Below are positions 10,412-18,783 of a stretch of 64,000 nt of DNA, piece after piece (within the stretch, counting starts at the first letter, position 1; each line of letters begins with the position of its first letter). The position numbers were made by a program, and so were the translations under genes. The notes under the pieces were generated by a model, which saw nothing but the letters and a program-made list of their open reading frames with translations, ran no database searches and was not told where the DNA came from. The stretch is taken from contig NZ_JASITE010000001.1 in the NCBI RefSeq assembly GCF_030767025.1, forward strand, positions 558,001 through 622,000, written 5' to 3'. This DNA is from Nocardia sp. CC227C. Lineage in GTDB: Bacteria > Actinomycetota > Actinomycetes > Mycobacteriales > Mycobacteriaceae.

Positions 10412-11167
10412 GTGCGCCGTAAGTTGTTCGCCGCCGTACTCGCCATCGTCGCCGCCGCCGGGCTCACCGCCTGCGGTGGCAACGACGACGACCCGAACGT
10501 GCTGAAGGTCGGCACCGAGGGCACCTACTCCCCGTTCAGCTATCAACAGGACGGCGAGCTCACCGGCTACGACGTGGAGGTCATCACCGCCGTCGCCGAC
10601 AAGCTCGGCCGCTCCGTGGAGTTCGTGCAGACCCCGTGGGACGCCATCTTCGCGGGCCTGGAATCCCAGCGCTTCGACCTCGTCGCCAACCAGGTGACCA
10701 CGAGCGCGGCCCGCGCCGAGAAGTACGCGCTGTCGCAGCCCTACACCGTTTCCGAGGGCGTCATCGTCACCCGCCAGGACACCACCGACATCACCACCCT
10801 CACCGACCTGAACGGCAAGACCTGCGCCCAGTCGACCACCTCCAACTGGTCGACGGTGGCCGGTGACGCGGGCTGCGAGGTCGAGGGTGTGGAGGGCTTC
10901 GTGCAGGCCATCCAGCTGCTCAACACCCGGCGCGTGGACGCCACCGTCAACGACACCCTGGCCGTGGCCGAGTACACCAAGCAGCACAGCACCAACGAGG
11001 TGAAGGTCGCGGGCAAGACCGGCGAGGTCTCCCAGCAGGTGTTCGCCGCCCGCAAGGACTCCCAGGAACTCATCGACCAGGTGGACCAGGCCATGGCGGA
11101 GCTGCGGGCCGACGGCACGCTGGCGCGGATCTCCGAGAAGTACTTCGGCATCGACGTCTCGAAGTAG
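10412..11167 (+). CDS. polar amino-acid ABC transporter substrate-binding lipoprotein
   Basis: This 251-residue protein starts at GTG 10412. A lipoprotein signal peptide (MRRKLFAAVLAIVAAAGLTAC) ends at lipobox LTAC, so the mature protein should be anchored by Cys21. The rest is a type-3 periplasmic-binding-protein fold of the glutamine/cystine group: KVGTEGTYSPFSY, TGYDVEVITAVADKLG, WDAIFAGLESQRFDLVANQ and a final GTLARISEKYFGIDVSK. The permease gene follows after 28 bp, so they form a transport pair. The ligand cannot be read from sequence. A 14-bp tandem duplication begins at the stop region (11161-11188). Confidence 0.9.
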   Translation: MRRKLFAAVLAIVAAAGLTACGGNDDDPNVLKVGTEGTYSPFSYQQDGELTGYDVEVITAVADKLGRSVEFVQTPWDAIFAGLESQRFDLVANQVTTSAARAEKYALSQPYTVSEGVIVTRQDTTDITTLTDLNGKTCAQSTTSNWSTVAGDAGCEVEGVEGFVQAIQLLNTRRVDATVNDTLAVAEYTKQHSTNEVKVAGKTGEVSQQVFAARKDSQELIDQVDQAMAELRADGTLARISEKYFGIDVSK

Positions 11168-11195
11168 ACGCCGAGAAGTAGACGCCGAATCGCAG

Positions 11196-11864
11196 ATGGA
11201 TGCCGCCACCGGGGACCTCATCCGGCAGAACCTCTGGCCCATGCTGGAGGCCACCGTCACCAAGACGCTGCCGCTGACCGCCATCAGCTTCGTCATCGGG
11301 CTGGTGCTCGCGCTGTTCGTGGCGCTGGCGCGGATGTCGCCGGTCCGGCTGCTGTCCGCGCCGGCCCGGTTCTACATCTCGATCATTCGCGGGACGCCGC
11401 TGCTGGTGCAGCTGTTCATCGTGTTCTACGCGCTGCCGCAGCTGGATATCGTGATCGACCCGTTCCCGGCCGCGGTCATCGCGTTCAGCCTCAATGTGGG
11501 CGGATACGCGGCCGAGGTGATCCGCGCGGCCATCCTCTCGGTGGCGCACGGGCAGTGGGAGGCGTCGTACGCGGTCGGCATGACCTATCCGCAGGCGCTG
11601 CGGATGATCATCCTGCCGCAGGCCGCCCGCATCGCGGTGCCGCCGCTGTCCAACACGCTCATCTCACTGGTGAAGGACACCTCGCTGGCATCGACCATCC
11701 TGGTGACCGAACTGCTGCGCACCGCGCAGCTGGCGGCGGCCCCGACCTTCGACTTCTTCGCCCTCTACGGCGTGGCCGCGGTCTACTACTGGGTCATCTG
11801 CCTGATCCTCGGATTCGCGCAGTCCGGACTGGAGACTCGTCTAGCACGTCACGTCGCTCGCTGA
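11196..11864 (+). CDS. polar amino-acid ABC transporter permease
   Basis: This 222-residue integral membrane protein belongs to the HisM/GlnP permease family. Hydrophobic segments begin at TLPLTAISFVIGLVLALFVA, and the family's cytoplasmic EAA-like loop is EASYAVGMTYPQALRMIILPQA. IIRGTPLLVQLFIVFYALPQ is also highly typical. It is the partner of the upstream binding protein. No cognate ATPase gene follows: the next gene is pyk, so the ATP-binding subunit must be elsewhere or shared. Confidence 0.92.
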   Translation: MDAATGDLIRQNLWPMLEATVTKTLPLTAISFVIGLVLALFVALARMSPVRLLSAPARFYISIIRGTPLLVQLFIVFYALPQLDIVIDPFPAAVIAFSLNVGGYAAEVIRAAILSVAHGQWEASYAVGMTYPQALRMIILPQAARIAVPPLSNTLISLVKDTSLASTILVTELLRTAQLAAAPTFDFFALYGVAAVYYWVICLILGFAQSGLETRLARHVAR

Positions 11865-11984
11865 GGGGTTGCTGGGCATTCCTCCAAGCGTGACGCGCGC
11901 CACGCTCGCTGTTCACCCGGCCGCCGCCCACTGTTGCGGTGTGCCCGGTGAGCAGGAGTGTGTGGGCAGGTCTAGGGTTGACGT

Positions 11985-13409
11985 GTGATGCGACGGACGA
12001 AAATTGTATGCACGCTCGGACCAGCGGTGTCGTCCGAGGAAAGGATTCGCGAACTCGTCGAGAGCGGGATGGATGTGGCCCGGCTGAACTTCAGCCACGG
12101 CGAACACTCCGACCACGCCGAGAACTACAAGAAGGTGCGTCAGGCCAGCGACGATCTGGGCCGCGCGGTAGGTATTCTCGCCGATCTCCAGGGACCGAAG
12201 ATCCGCCTCGGCCGGTTCGAGGGAGACGGAAAGACCTTCTGGGCGACCGGCGAGGTCGTCCGCATCACGGTCGACGACGTGGTGGGCACTCACGACCGGG
12301 TGTCGACCACCTACACCGAACTCGCCCAGGACGCCAAGTCCGGTGACCGCCTGCTGGTCGACGACGGCAAGGTCGGACTCACCGTGGACCGGGTCGAGGG
12401 CAACGACGTGGTGTGCCGGGTGACCGAGGGCGGCCCGGTCTCCAACAACAAGGGCGTCTCGCTGCCGGGGATGGACGTCTCCGTCCCGGCGCTGTCCCAG
12501 AAGGACATCGACGACCTGGAATTCGCCCTCAAGCTGGGCGTGGACTTCATCGCGCTGTCGTTCGTGCGCTCGCCCTCGGATGTGGAGCTGGTGCACGACG
12601 TGATGGATCGCGTCGGCCGCCGCGTCCCGGTGATCGGCAAGCTGGAGAAGCCGGAGGCCATCGACAATCTCGAGGCCATCGTGCTCGCCTTCGACGCCAT
12701 CATGGTGGCGCGCGGCGACCTGGGCGTGGAACTGCCGCTCGAACAGGTGCCGCTGGTGCAGAAGCGGGCCATCCAGATGGCGCGCGAGAACGCCAAGCCG
12801 GTCATCGTGGCGACCCAGATGCTGGAGTCCATGATCTCCAATTCCCGGCCCACCCGCGCCGAGGCTTCCGATGTTGCCAATGCGGTGCTGGACGGCGCGG
12901 ACGCGGTCATGCTCTCCGGCGAGACCTCGGTCGGCGCGTACCCGATCGAGGCCGTGCGCACCATGGCCCGCATCGTGCACGCCGTCGAGGGCGAGACCTC
13001 CAGCCGGGTGCCGCCGCTGACCCATGTGCCCCGCACCAAGCGCGGCGTCATCTCCTATGCCGCCCGCGATATCGGCGAGCGGCTCAATGCCAAGGCGCTG
13101 GTCGCCTTCACGCAGTCCGGTGACACGGTGCGGCGTCTGGCCCGCCTGCACACCCCGCTGCCGCTGCTGGCCTTCACGCCGCAGCCGGAGATCCGCAGCC
13201 AGCTGGCATTGACCTGGGGCACCGAGACTTTCATCGTGCCGCGGGTGGCCGACACCGACGAGATGATCCACCAGGTCGATCACGCGCTGCTGTCCATCGG
13301 GCGGTACAAGAAGGGTGATCTGGTGGTTATCGTGGCGGGTTCGCCGCCGGGAACCGTGGGCTCCACCAATATGATTCACGTTCACCGCATCGGCGAGGAG
13401 GATCACTGA
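11985..13409 (+). CDS. pyk: pyruvate kinase
   Basis: Pyruvate kinase (474 residues) converts phosphoenolpyruvate and ADP to pyruvate and ATP. It starts with RRTKIVCTLGPAV and carries the substrate-site GMDVARLNFSHG, DLQGPKIRLGRF, the catalytic VIGKLEKPEAIDN and MVARGDLGVELPLEQV, then ATQMLESM. The C-terminal allosteric domain runs from about residue 345. The start is GTG 11985 or the adjacent ATG 11988. There is no clear ribosome site, and a TAGGGT-like -10 lies about 10 bases upstream, so the mRNA may be leaderless. The synteny pyk-tesB is mycobacterial. Confidence 0.95.
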   Translation: MMRRTKIVCTLGPAVSSEERIRELVESGMDVARLNFSHGEHSDHAENYKKVRQASDDLGRAVGILADLQGPKIRLGRFEGDGKTFWATGEVVRITVDDVVGTHDRVSTTYTELAQDAKSGDRLLVDDGKVGLTVDRVEGNDVVCRVTEGGPVSNNKGVSLPGMDVSVPALSQKDIDDLEFALKLGVDFIALSFVRSPSDVELVHDVMDRVGRRVPVIGKLEKPEAIDNLEAIVLAFDAIMVARGDLGVELPLEQVPLVQKRAIQMARENAKPVIVATQMLESMISNSRPTRAEASDVANAVLDGADAVMLSGETSVGAYPIEAVRTMARIVHAVEGETSSRVPPLTHVPRTKRGVISYAARDIGERLNAKALVAFTQSGDTVRRLARLHTPLPLLAFTPQPEIRSQLALTWGTETFIVPRVADTDEMIHQVDHALLSIGRYKKGDLVVIVAGSPPGTVGSTNMIHVHRIGEEDH

Positions 13410-13410
13410 G

Positions 13411-14322
13411 GTGAGTGCGTCACTGGGCGAGGAGATCGCGGAGCCGGGATCGCTGTCCCGCGCCGCCGATCTGGAAGTGCTGCTGGAGCTGCTCGACCTC
13501 GACGAGGCCGGGCCGGACATCTTCATCGGCCACCATCCGGAGAAGGTGTGGAGCCGCACCTTCGGCGGGCAGCTGGTCTCGCAGGCGATCATCGCCGCGG
13601 GCCGCACCGTCGGACCCGAACGCCCGGTGCACGCCGTCAACGCGCATTTCGTGCGCGGCGGCGATCCCAAGAAGCCCATCGAGTACCGGGTGGACCGGCA
13701 CCGCGACGGGCGCGCCTTCGCCAACCGGACGGTGACCGCCTTCCAGGACGATCAGGAACTGTTCGTCATGCTGGCGGCCTTCCAGGACTGGGGCAAGGGG
13801 CTCGAGCACGGCGCGCCGCTGCCGGAGGTGCCCGATCCGGAGGGCTTGCCGCGGATCGAGGAGACCTTCGCGGGCCTCGAGGACCGGCTGGAGATGTTCG
13901 TCAACGCACCGCATCCCATCGATATGCGGTACACGAACGATCCGGCGTGGATCCTCAAGGGCACGGGGGAGAAGCTCAACCACAATCGGGTGTGGATGCG
14001 CACCGACGGGGCGCTACCCGATGATCCGCTGATTCACGTTGCGGCGCTGGCGTATTCGTCGGACACCACGGTGCTCGACTCGATCATCACCACGCACGGC
14101 CTGTCCTGGGGACTGGACCGCATCATCGCCGCGACGGTGAACCACTCCATCTGGTTCCACCGGCCCTTCCGTTTCGACGACTGGGCGCTGTACGCCACGG
14201 AATCGCCGGTGGCGGCCGGATCGCGCGGACTGGCGCGCGGGCACTTCTACTCGCGCGCCGGTGAGCTGCTGGCGAGCACGGTGCAGGAGGGCGTGATCCG
14301 GCACTTCCCGTCCCGCCGCTGA
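13411..14322 (+). CDS. tesB: acyl-CoA thioesterase II
   Basis: TesB-type thioesterase (303 residues) hydrolyses medium/long acyl-CoAs. The double hot-dog fold is recognisable: TFGGQLVSQAIIAAGRTV and VHAVNAHFVRGGDPKKP in the first half, then LAYSSDTTVLDSI, the catalytic-region NHSIWFHRPFRFDDWALY and GHFYSRAGELLASTVQEG in the second. GTG 13411 lies one base after the pyk stop, so the pair is probably co-transcribed. The match to TesB is full length. Confidence 0.93.
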   Translation: MSASLGEEIAEPGSLSRAADLEVLLELLDLDEAGPDIFIGHHPEKVWSRTFGGQLVSQAIIAAGRTVGPERPVHAVNAHFVRGGDPKKPIEYRVDRHRDGRAFANRTVTAFQDDQELFVMLAAFQDWGKGLEHGAPLPEVPDPEGLPRIEETFAGLEDRLEMFVNAPHPIDMRYTNDPAWILKGTGEKLNHNRVWMRTDGALPDDPLIHVAALAYSSDTTVLDSIITTHGLSWGLDRIIAATVNHSIWFHRPFRFDDWALYATESPVAAGSRGLARGHFYSRAGELLASTVQEGVIRHFPSRR

Positions 14323-14359
14323 GCTTCGTACACCGCTGTCTCCCGCGCCGTGAACTGTT

Positions 14360-14391
14360 TTCGGGCCGCACCCGGTCGGGTACGGCCCGAA
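14360..14391. terminator. bidirectional terminator-like hairpin
   Basis: TTCGGGCCG pairs with CGGCCCGAA around an inner ACCCG/CGGGT stem. It sits between the convergent tesB and the minus-strand gene ending at 14436, so it could serve both. Confidence 0.7.
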
Positions 14392-14435
14392 GCGCACCTC
14401 CGGACGGTGCCGGAGCCGCACGGATCGCCGCCGCC

Positions 14436-14837
14436 TCAGAGGCGTTCGCGGTTCTCCTCGAGATCGAAACTCTCGCGCTGGAGGGCGCGGATCACGTAGG
14501 GGAACGGTTCATCCGCCGACAGCCCCAGCACCAGCCGCTCCTCCAGGCGGGCGATGGCCGCCTTGGTGAGCAGCCGAGCGTCGCCGACGAGATTGAGCGC
14601 GATCTCGTAGGTGCGCCGCTCGCCCGGTTCCGCGTCGGGATGGTCCAACCGCCACTGGGTTTCGAGCAGGCGGTGGGTCGGATCGTCGGCTTCCACGGGG
14701 AGCGTGAACCGCCAGGCGAACAGATCGCGATCGGCCACATGCTCATCCACTACGCGGCAGACGGTGCCCACGACGCGGTCGAGGGTCTGCGGTGTCACGT
14801 AAACATGGAGCGAAACATCCGAAATGCGTTTCGGCAT
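14436..14837 (-). CDS. hypothetical protein
   Basis: The 133-residue protein starts MPKRISDVSLHVYVTPQTLD. It has a compact alpha/beta-looking composition with no signal peptide, TM segment or motif I can assign. The coding frame shows ordinary high-GC codon use and ends close to a bidirectional hairpin. AAGGA lies almost against the ATG at 14837, which is a poor spacing. The family is not recognised. Confidence 0.6.
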   Translation of the reverse strand: MPKRISDVSLHVYVTPQTLDRVVGTVCRVVDEHVADRDLFAWRFTLPVEADDPTHRLLETQWRLDHPDAEPGERRTYEIALNLVGDARLLTKAAIARLEERLVLGLSADEPFPYVIRALQRESFDLEENRERL

Positions 14838-14959
14838 GTCCTTCAGTCCTGTTCTGGTGTCTAACCGGGTGGAGTATCCGCGGGGGAGTGTAGCCCCTTA
14901 CCGGACGTTTGCGGCAGACAGGTCCATTGACACGCTGGTGTTCTGTTGTGAGTCTCCAC

Positions 14960-15679
14960 CTAGAACCGCGAAGAGGCAACCCTCACGGCCGATTCCGTGC
15001 CGGATCGCACCGGTTCGCCGGACGCCGCGCCGGATTCGCGCGGTGCGCCCTCCGCGTGCCGGGCCGAGGAATCGCGACCGCCGGGGAGGAGCAGCAGGGC
15101 CGGCCGCGCCTCACCGGCCTCCCCGGCGGCCGTCCGAGGGTGGATGGTGGCCTGCGGATGCTCGTGCGCGTGCAGTGCGAGCAGCAGCGGGACCAGCGCC
15201 TCCGCGATCCGGTCGCCCACTTCGCAATACGCCCGCGGGGACAGCCCGACCGGATCGGCGATGTTCTCCCGGCCGACCAGGGCCAGATCATTGCGGGCCC
15301 GATCGAGGGCCGCGACCGTGCGCGCCCCGCTCACCTTCGCGATCCGGTACGCCTCCAGCAGGGTGAAAGTATGTGGCGCGGCGGAGGGTTCGATCTCACG
15401 CACCTTCTCCCGGATCTGCTCGGTCATGGCCAGGATCAGATCGGCGCGACGCACCATCTCCGGTTTCAGCCGCCGCGCCGTGAAGCCCTCGATATGGCCG
15501 CCCAGTCCGGCGATGGTCTCGGCGGCCAGGGGCTCCACCGGGAACCCGACCAGGGCGCGCACCCCCGCGCTCTCGGCGGTCAGATCGGACAGTCCGTGTT
15601 CGGCGGCGACGGCGAGCGTCAGTCGCTCCGCGATCACCGATCGACAGACATTCCCGGAGCAGACGAACAGGACGTGCAT
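14960..15679 (-). CDS. low-molecular-weight protein-tyrosine-phosphatase-like protein
   Basis: The 239-residue product begins MHVLFVCSGNVCRSVIAERL, the P-loop of low-Mr phosphotyrosine phosphatases (Cys7-x5-Arg13-Ser14). The second catalytic region is the ADLILAMTEQIREKVRE helix, where LMW-PTPs have LILAMT. The general-acid DP-type loop may be IADPVGLSP near residue 150. The last ~60 residues are Ala/Gly/Arg/Glu-rich and have no family counterpart. I placed the start at 15679 because the P-loop must be near the N-terminus. The substrate is unknown. Confidence 0.82.
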   Translation of the reverse strand: MHVLFVCSGNVCRSVIAERLTLAVAAEHGLSDLTAESAGVRALVGFPVEPLAAETIAGLGGHIEGFTARRLKPEMVRRADLILAMTEQIREKVREIEPSAAPHTFTLLEAYRIAKVSGARTVAALDRARNDLALVGRENIADPVGLSPRAYCEVGDRIAEALVPLLLALHAHEHPQATIHPRTAAGEAGEARPALLLLPGGRDSSARHAEGAPRESGAASGEPVRSGTESAVRVASSRF

Positions 15680-15866
15680 GGCGGTAACCGTATTCGGCGC
15701 TCCCCATCGCTGGGAATGCTCTCGTGACCGAATCACACCGCTCGACCAGGATATTCATCCGCGCGTTCGGTGTCTGTCGCCCAGTGTTGGCGCGCGCATC
15801 TCCGACCGCGTGCGGTGATCGAGGACCAGCGTGCGGCGGCGGCGAGCGAACCCGGGTGGCGCGCTG

Positions 15867-16367
15867 TCACCGATAGTAGGTGTCCTCGTCGACCGCGGGC
15901 GCGAGGGTGGGTTCGGCCGCCTGGACCCGCCCGCGGGTGGAGAACATGCGCCCGCGCGCGGGCACGACGGGTGCGAAGCGCGCCAGCCCGGTCGCCGGGG
16001 TCATATCGTCGTACACCGAATCGATGCCCCCGCGCGCGAAATACGCCTCGTGCCAGAAGCCGGTTCCGCCGGAATCGCGCAGGAACCGCTGCCACCACTG
16101 CCGGTGCGGATCCGAGCGCGTCCACCGCTCCAGACTCTCCAGATCCCGCCAGTACTGGCGCGCACCCCAGTGCGGCGGGAACAGCGACCACACGATGTCC
16201 TCGTGGTGCAGCAGCCCGTCCGGCCGGTCCCGGTGCGAGCTGTACAGCTTCGGGCCCACCCCGAGCAGTCGCAGCATGCCCCGGGGCGTGCGCACCCGCA
16301 TACCGAGATAGATCACCACCAGATCCGGATACTCCGACAGATCAACCGTCACCCTGTTGACACGCAC
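15867..16367 (-). CDS. DUF4188-like protein
   Basis: Starting at GTG 16367 behind GGAGG, this encodes 166 residues. It resembles DUF4188 (monooxygenase-like) proteins: VVIYLGMRVRTPRGMLRLLGVGPKL, a WGARQYWRDLESLERWTRSD helix, and FWHEAYFARGGIDSVYDDM before a GLARFAPV segment. These proteins have a ferredoxin-like fold and often lie beside SDR genes and HTH regulators, as here. The activity is not established. The upstream frame stays open but is Arg-rich and was excluded. Confidence 0.7.
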   Translation of the reverse strand: MRVNRVTVDLSEYPDLVVIYLGMRVRTPRGMLRLLGVGPKLYSSHRDRPDGLLHHEDIVWSLFPPHWGARQYWRDLESLERWTRSDPHRQWWQRFLRDSGGTGFWHEAYFARGGIDSVYDDMTPATGLARFAPVVPARGRMFSTRGRVQAAEPTLAPAVDEDTYYR

Positions 16368-16462
16368 GCGCGACCTCCGTGATGAGTCTTCTGCCCCGGG
16401 GATACGAAACGCGTGCCGCCGCGGTTCACCGCGCCGACGGCCGATCCGCATCCGCCTTCCCA

Positions 16463-17392
16463 TCAGACCGTGGCCGCCGGAACGACGGTGGTGAGACCGC
16501 CGTCGATCAGCAGATCCTGGCCGTTGACGTAGGCGGCCTCCTCGGAGCCGAGGAAGGCGACGGCCGCCGCGATCTCGTCGGGGTTGCCGATCCGGCCCGC
16601 CGCGACCAGCGTCGCGGCCGCCGCCTGCGCCTCGGGGGAGGCTTCGGCGCGGAAGGCCGGGGTGTCGATGTATCCGGGGCTGATCGAGTTGACCCGAATA
16701 CGCCGGGGAGCCAGTTCCGCCGCGGCGGTGCGGGCGAGGCTGTGGATCGCGGCCTTGGTGGCGGTGTAGAGGGCGGTGCCGGGCGCGCCGCGGTGCACGG
16801 CGAAGGAGGCGTTGATGACGACGGCGGCCCGATCGGACAGCAGCGGCAGCGTTTTCTGCACGGTGAAGAACACCGACTTGACGTTGGCGTCGACCACGCG
16901 CGCGAACTCCGCCTCGGTGACGTCGTCGATGGCCTGGAACGCGCCGATGCCCGCATTGGCGAAGACGAGGTCCAGGCGGCCGAAGCGCTCGCCGATGGTG
17001 GCGGCCAGGGCGGTGAGATCGGTGAGATCGGCGGCATCACCGGGAATTCCGAGCACCCGGTCGGCCAGCCCGGCGGCGTGACCCGACTGCTGGCCGCCAG
17101 ACCCGGCGGCGTGACCCGACTGCCGACCGCCAGACCCGGCGGCGTGACCCGACCTCCGGCCATCAGGTTCGGCGACATGACTCGACTGCTGGTAGCCCGG
17201 TTCGGCGACATCATCTGCCCGTCGGTCGGCGAGTTCGGCGACGGCCGCGTCCAAGCGGATCTTGTCGCGCCCGGTGATGATCACCCGCGCACCCTCGGCG
17301 AGCAGGCGGCGCGCGGTGGCCAGCCCCATCCCGCTGGTGCCGCCGGTGATGAGCGCGATCTTGCCGTCGTATCGGAAGTTGTGGTGTGCCAT
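16463..17392 (-). CDS. short-chain dehydrogenase/reductase with internal repeat insertion
   Basis: This classical SDR (309 residues) has the Rossmann dinucleotide motif KIALITGGTSGMGLATARRL, the NAG motif LVFANAGIGAFQ, catalytic Ser in AAVVINASFAV, YTATKAAIHSL (Tyr-x3-Lys) and RVNSISPGYIDTPAF. Between the second beta strand and LGIPGDAADL, about 50 extra residues are inserted, made of 11-residue units such as SGHAAGSGGRQ. They come from a 33-bp DNA repeat at 17069-17233. The insertion is in frame, so the enzyme could still fold with a disordered loop. It is transcribed in the same direction as the MmyB-like regulator upstream. Confidence 0.9.
   Translation of the reverse strand: MAHHNFRYDGKIALITGGTSGMGLATARRLLAEGARVIITGRDKIRLDAAVAELADRRADDVAEPGYQQSSHVAEPDGRRSGHAAGSGGRQSGHAAGSGGQQSGHAAGLADRVLGIPGDAADLTDLTALAATIGERFGRLDLVFANAGIGAFQAIDDVTEAEFARVVDANVKSVFFTVQKTLPLLSDRAAVVINASFAVHRGAPGTALYTATKAAIHSLARTAAAELAPRRIRVNSISPGYIDTPAFRAEASPEAQAAAATLVAAGRIGNPDEIAAAVAFLGSEEAAYVNGQDLLIDGGLTTVVPAATV
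17069..17233. repeat. 33-bp tandem repeat inside the SDR gene, about five copies
   Basis: Units begin at 17069, 17102, 17135, 17168 and 17201, each 33 bp. The first two are nearly identical and the later ones diverge. The unit starts CCCGGCGGCGTGACCCGACT. Because 33 is divisible by 3 the reading frame is kept, giving 11-residue protein repeats. Confidence 0.9.
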
Positions 17393-17533
17393 GACTTCAG
17401 CGTGCTCGGGGCTGCGCGGGGGATACAGTGCGAAGTTGTCGTAGGCGTGGCACCACCAGGCTGGCGGGCGGCGATCGCGCCCGCACTCGCGCGCTGCGGC
17501 GTGGTCGACGGTGGTTCGGGAGCCGCAGTGGCT

Positions 17534-18376
17534 CTATCGGCTTCGAGTGGCGGGCCGCGGGTGCAGTGTTTTCAGCCGGGCGGCGGTGGGGGTGCCGGGC
17601 CGCGGGTCGTAGAGGATGAGCGACCAGTCCGGGTGGTCGGTGACGGTGAGGGTGGTGGCGTCGAAGTACAGGTCACCGGCCTCGGGATGTCGCATGGCGT
17701 TCACGGCCTGCACCGGCACCCCGACCTCGTGCCGGTCCCACAGCTCGGCGAATTCGGGACTGGCCGTGCGCAATTCGGCGATCACCCGGTCGAACGCGGC
17801 GTCGCCGGGGAAGTGCGTGGCATCGGCGCGGTAGGCGGCCACTACCGCGGGCGCGGCATCGGCCCACACCTCGGGGAGGGCGCGGTAGCGGGGGCTGGTG
17901 AAGTAGGTCCGCAGGCAGTTGTGCGCCGCGCCGTCGAAGCCGAGCACCGCCCGTGCGGTCTCGTTGTACGCCAGCACATTCCAGGCCCGGTCCCGCAGCA
18001 CCGCGGGCCGCCGCCCCCAAGCGTCTAGCAGCTGCCGCACCGCCGGGGTGAGCTCTCCGCCGGAAAGTCCGGCCGCCGGGGGCGGATTCAATCCCGCCAG
18101 CAGATACAGATGCGCCCGCTCCACCGTGTTCAGCAGCAGCGCCCCCGCGATCGCGTCCAGCACCTCACCCGACACGGTGATATCCCGCCCCTGCTCGAGC
18201 CACGTATACCAGGACACTCCCACCCCGGCCCGCACCGCGACCTCCTCCCGCCGCAACCCCGGCGTCCGCCGCCGCCCCACCGTCGGCATCCCGACATCCT
18301 CGGGCGTCAACCGCTCCCGCCGACTCCGCAAGAACTCCCGCAACTGTTCCCGCCGCCGCTCGGATTCTCCGATCAC
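17534..18376 (-). CDS. XRE-family regulator with MmyB-like ligand domain
   Basis: The 280-residue protein has an N-terminal helix-turn-helix (RTPGLRREEVAVRAGVGVSWYTWLEQGRD, about residues 37-66). A C-terminal domain of the MmyB/MLTR type follows (PAVLRDRAWNVLAYNETARAVLGF, then FPGDAAFDRVIAELRTASPEFAELWDRHEV). In other actinobacteria such regulators bind a fatty-acid-like ligand and often control an adjacent SDR, here the gene 141 bp downstream. The region just upstream of its start carries a 22-bp tandem array beginning 25 bp away, which may affect its promoter. Confidence 0.92.
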   Translation of the reverse strand: MIGESERRREQLREFLRSRRERLTPEDVGMPTVGRRRTPGLRREEVAVRAGVGVSWYTWLEQGRDITVSGEVLDAIAGALLLNTVERAHLYLLAGLNPPPAAGLSGGELTPAVRQLLDAWGRRPAVLRDRAWNVLAYNETARAVLGFDGAAHNCLRTYFTSPRYRALPEVWADAAPAVVAAYRADATHFPGDAAFDRVIAELRTASPEFAELWDRHEVGVPVQAVNAMRHPEAGDLYFDATTLTVTDHPDWSLILYDPRPGTPTAARLKTLHPRPATRSR

Positions 18377-18400
18377 GCATCACGACAACAACGAAACCCG

Positions 18401-18620
18401 CCCACCGCATCCCACGCGGCTGCCCACCGCATCTTGTGTGGCTGCCCGCCGCATCTTGTGTGGCTGCCCGCCGCATCTTGTGTGGCTGCCCGCCGCATCT
18501 TGTGTGGCTGCCCGCCGCATCTTGTGTGGCTGCCCGCCGCATCTTGTGTGGCTGCCCGCCGCATCCTGTGTGGCCGTCCGCCGCAGCCCATGTGGCCGCA
18601 TAGCGCAGCCCGCTCGGCAA
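18401..18620. repeat. 22-bp tandem repeat array, about ten copies
   Basis: The unit CCCGCCGCATCTTGTGTGGC+TG repeats head to tail. Copies 3-7 (18445-18554) are identical. Copies 1, 2, 8 and 9 have a few changes, and copy 10 is degenerate. 22 is not divisible by 3, so it is not a protein repeat, and there are no unique spacers, so it is not a CRISPR array. It lies between the MmyB-like regulator start and the gene ending at 18784. Confidence 0.95.
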
Positions 18621-18783
18621 CTGCGCCCACGGCTGATTCGTCCCGTGCTCCGGCGCTGCGCCAACCGACGCGCGGCGAGCGGCCGGGCGCATCGGAATCG
18701 GCGCGGCAGGCTCTGGTGAGTTCCGTTCGGGATCCGATTGTGCCGCCCCCCCGGAGACGCCTCGGCCCCGATGCGGACCGGCT
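18621..18783. other. rest of the gene-free interval after the 22-bp array
   Basis: Together with the array this forms a 407-bp gene-free stretch (18377-18783). After the repeats I see no hairpin, promoter or supported frame. Confidence 0.5.

Noticed and set aside
18401-18620. CRISPR array
   Set aside because: The 22-bp units are directly adjacent with no unique spacers, and no cas genes are present.
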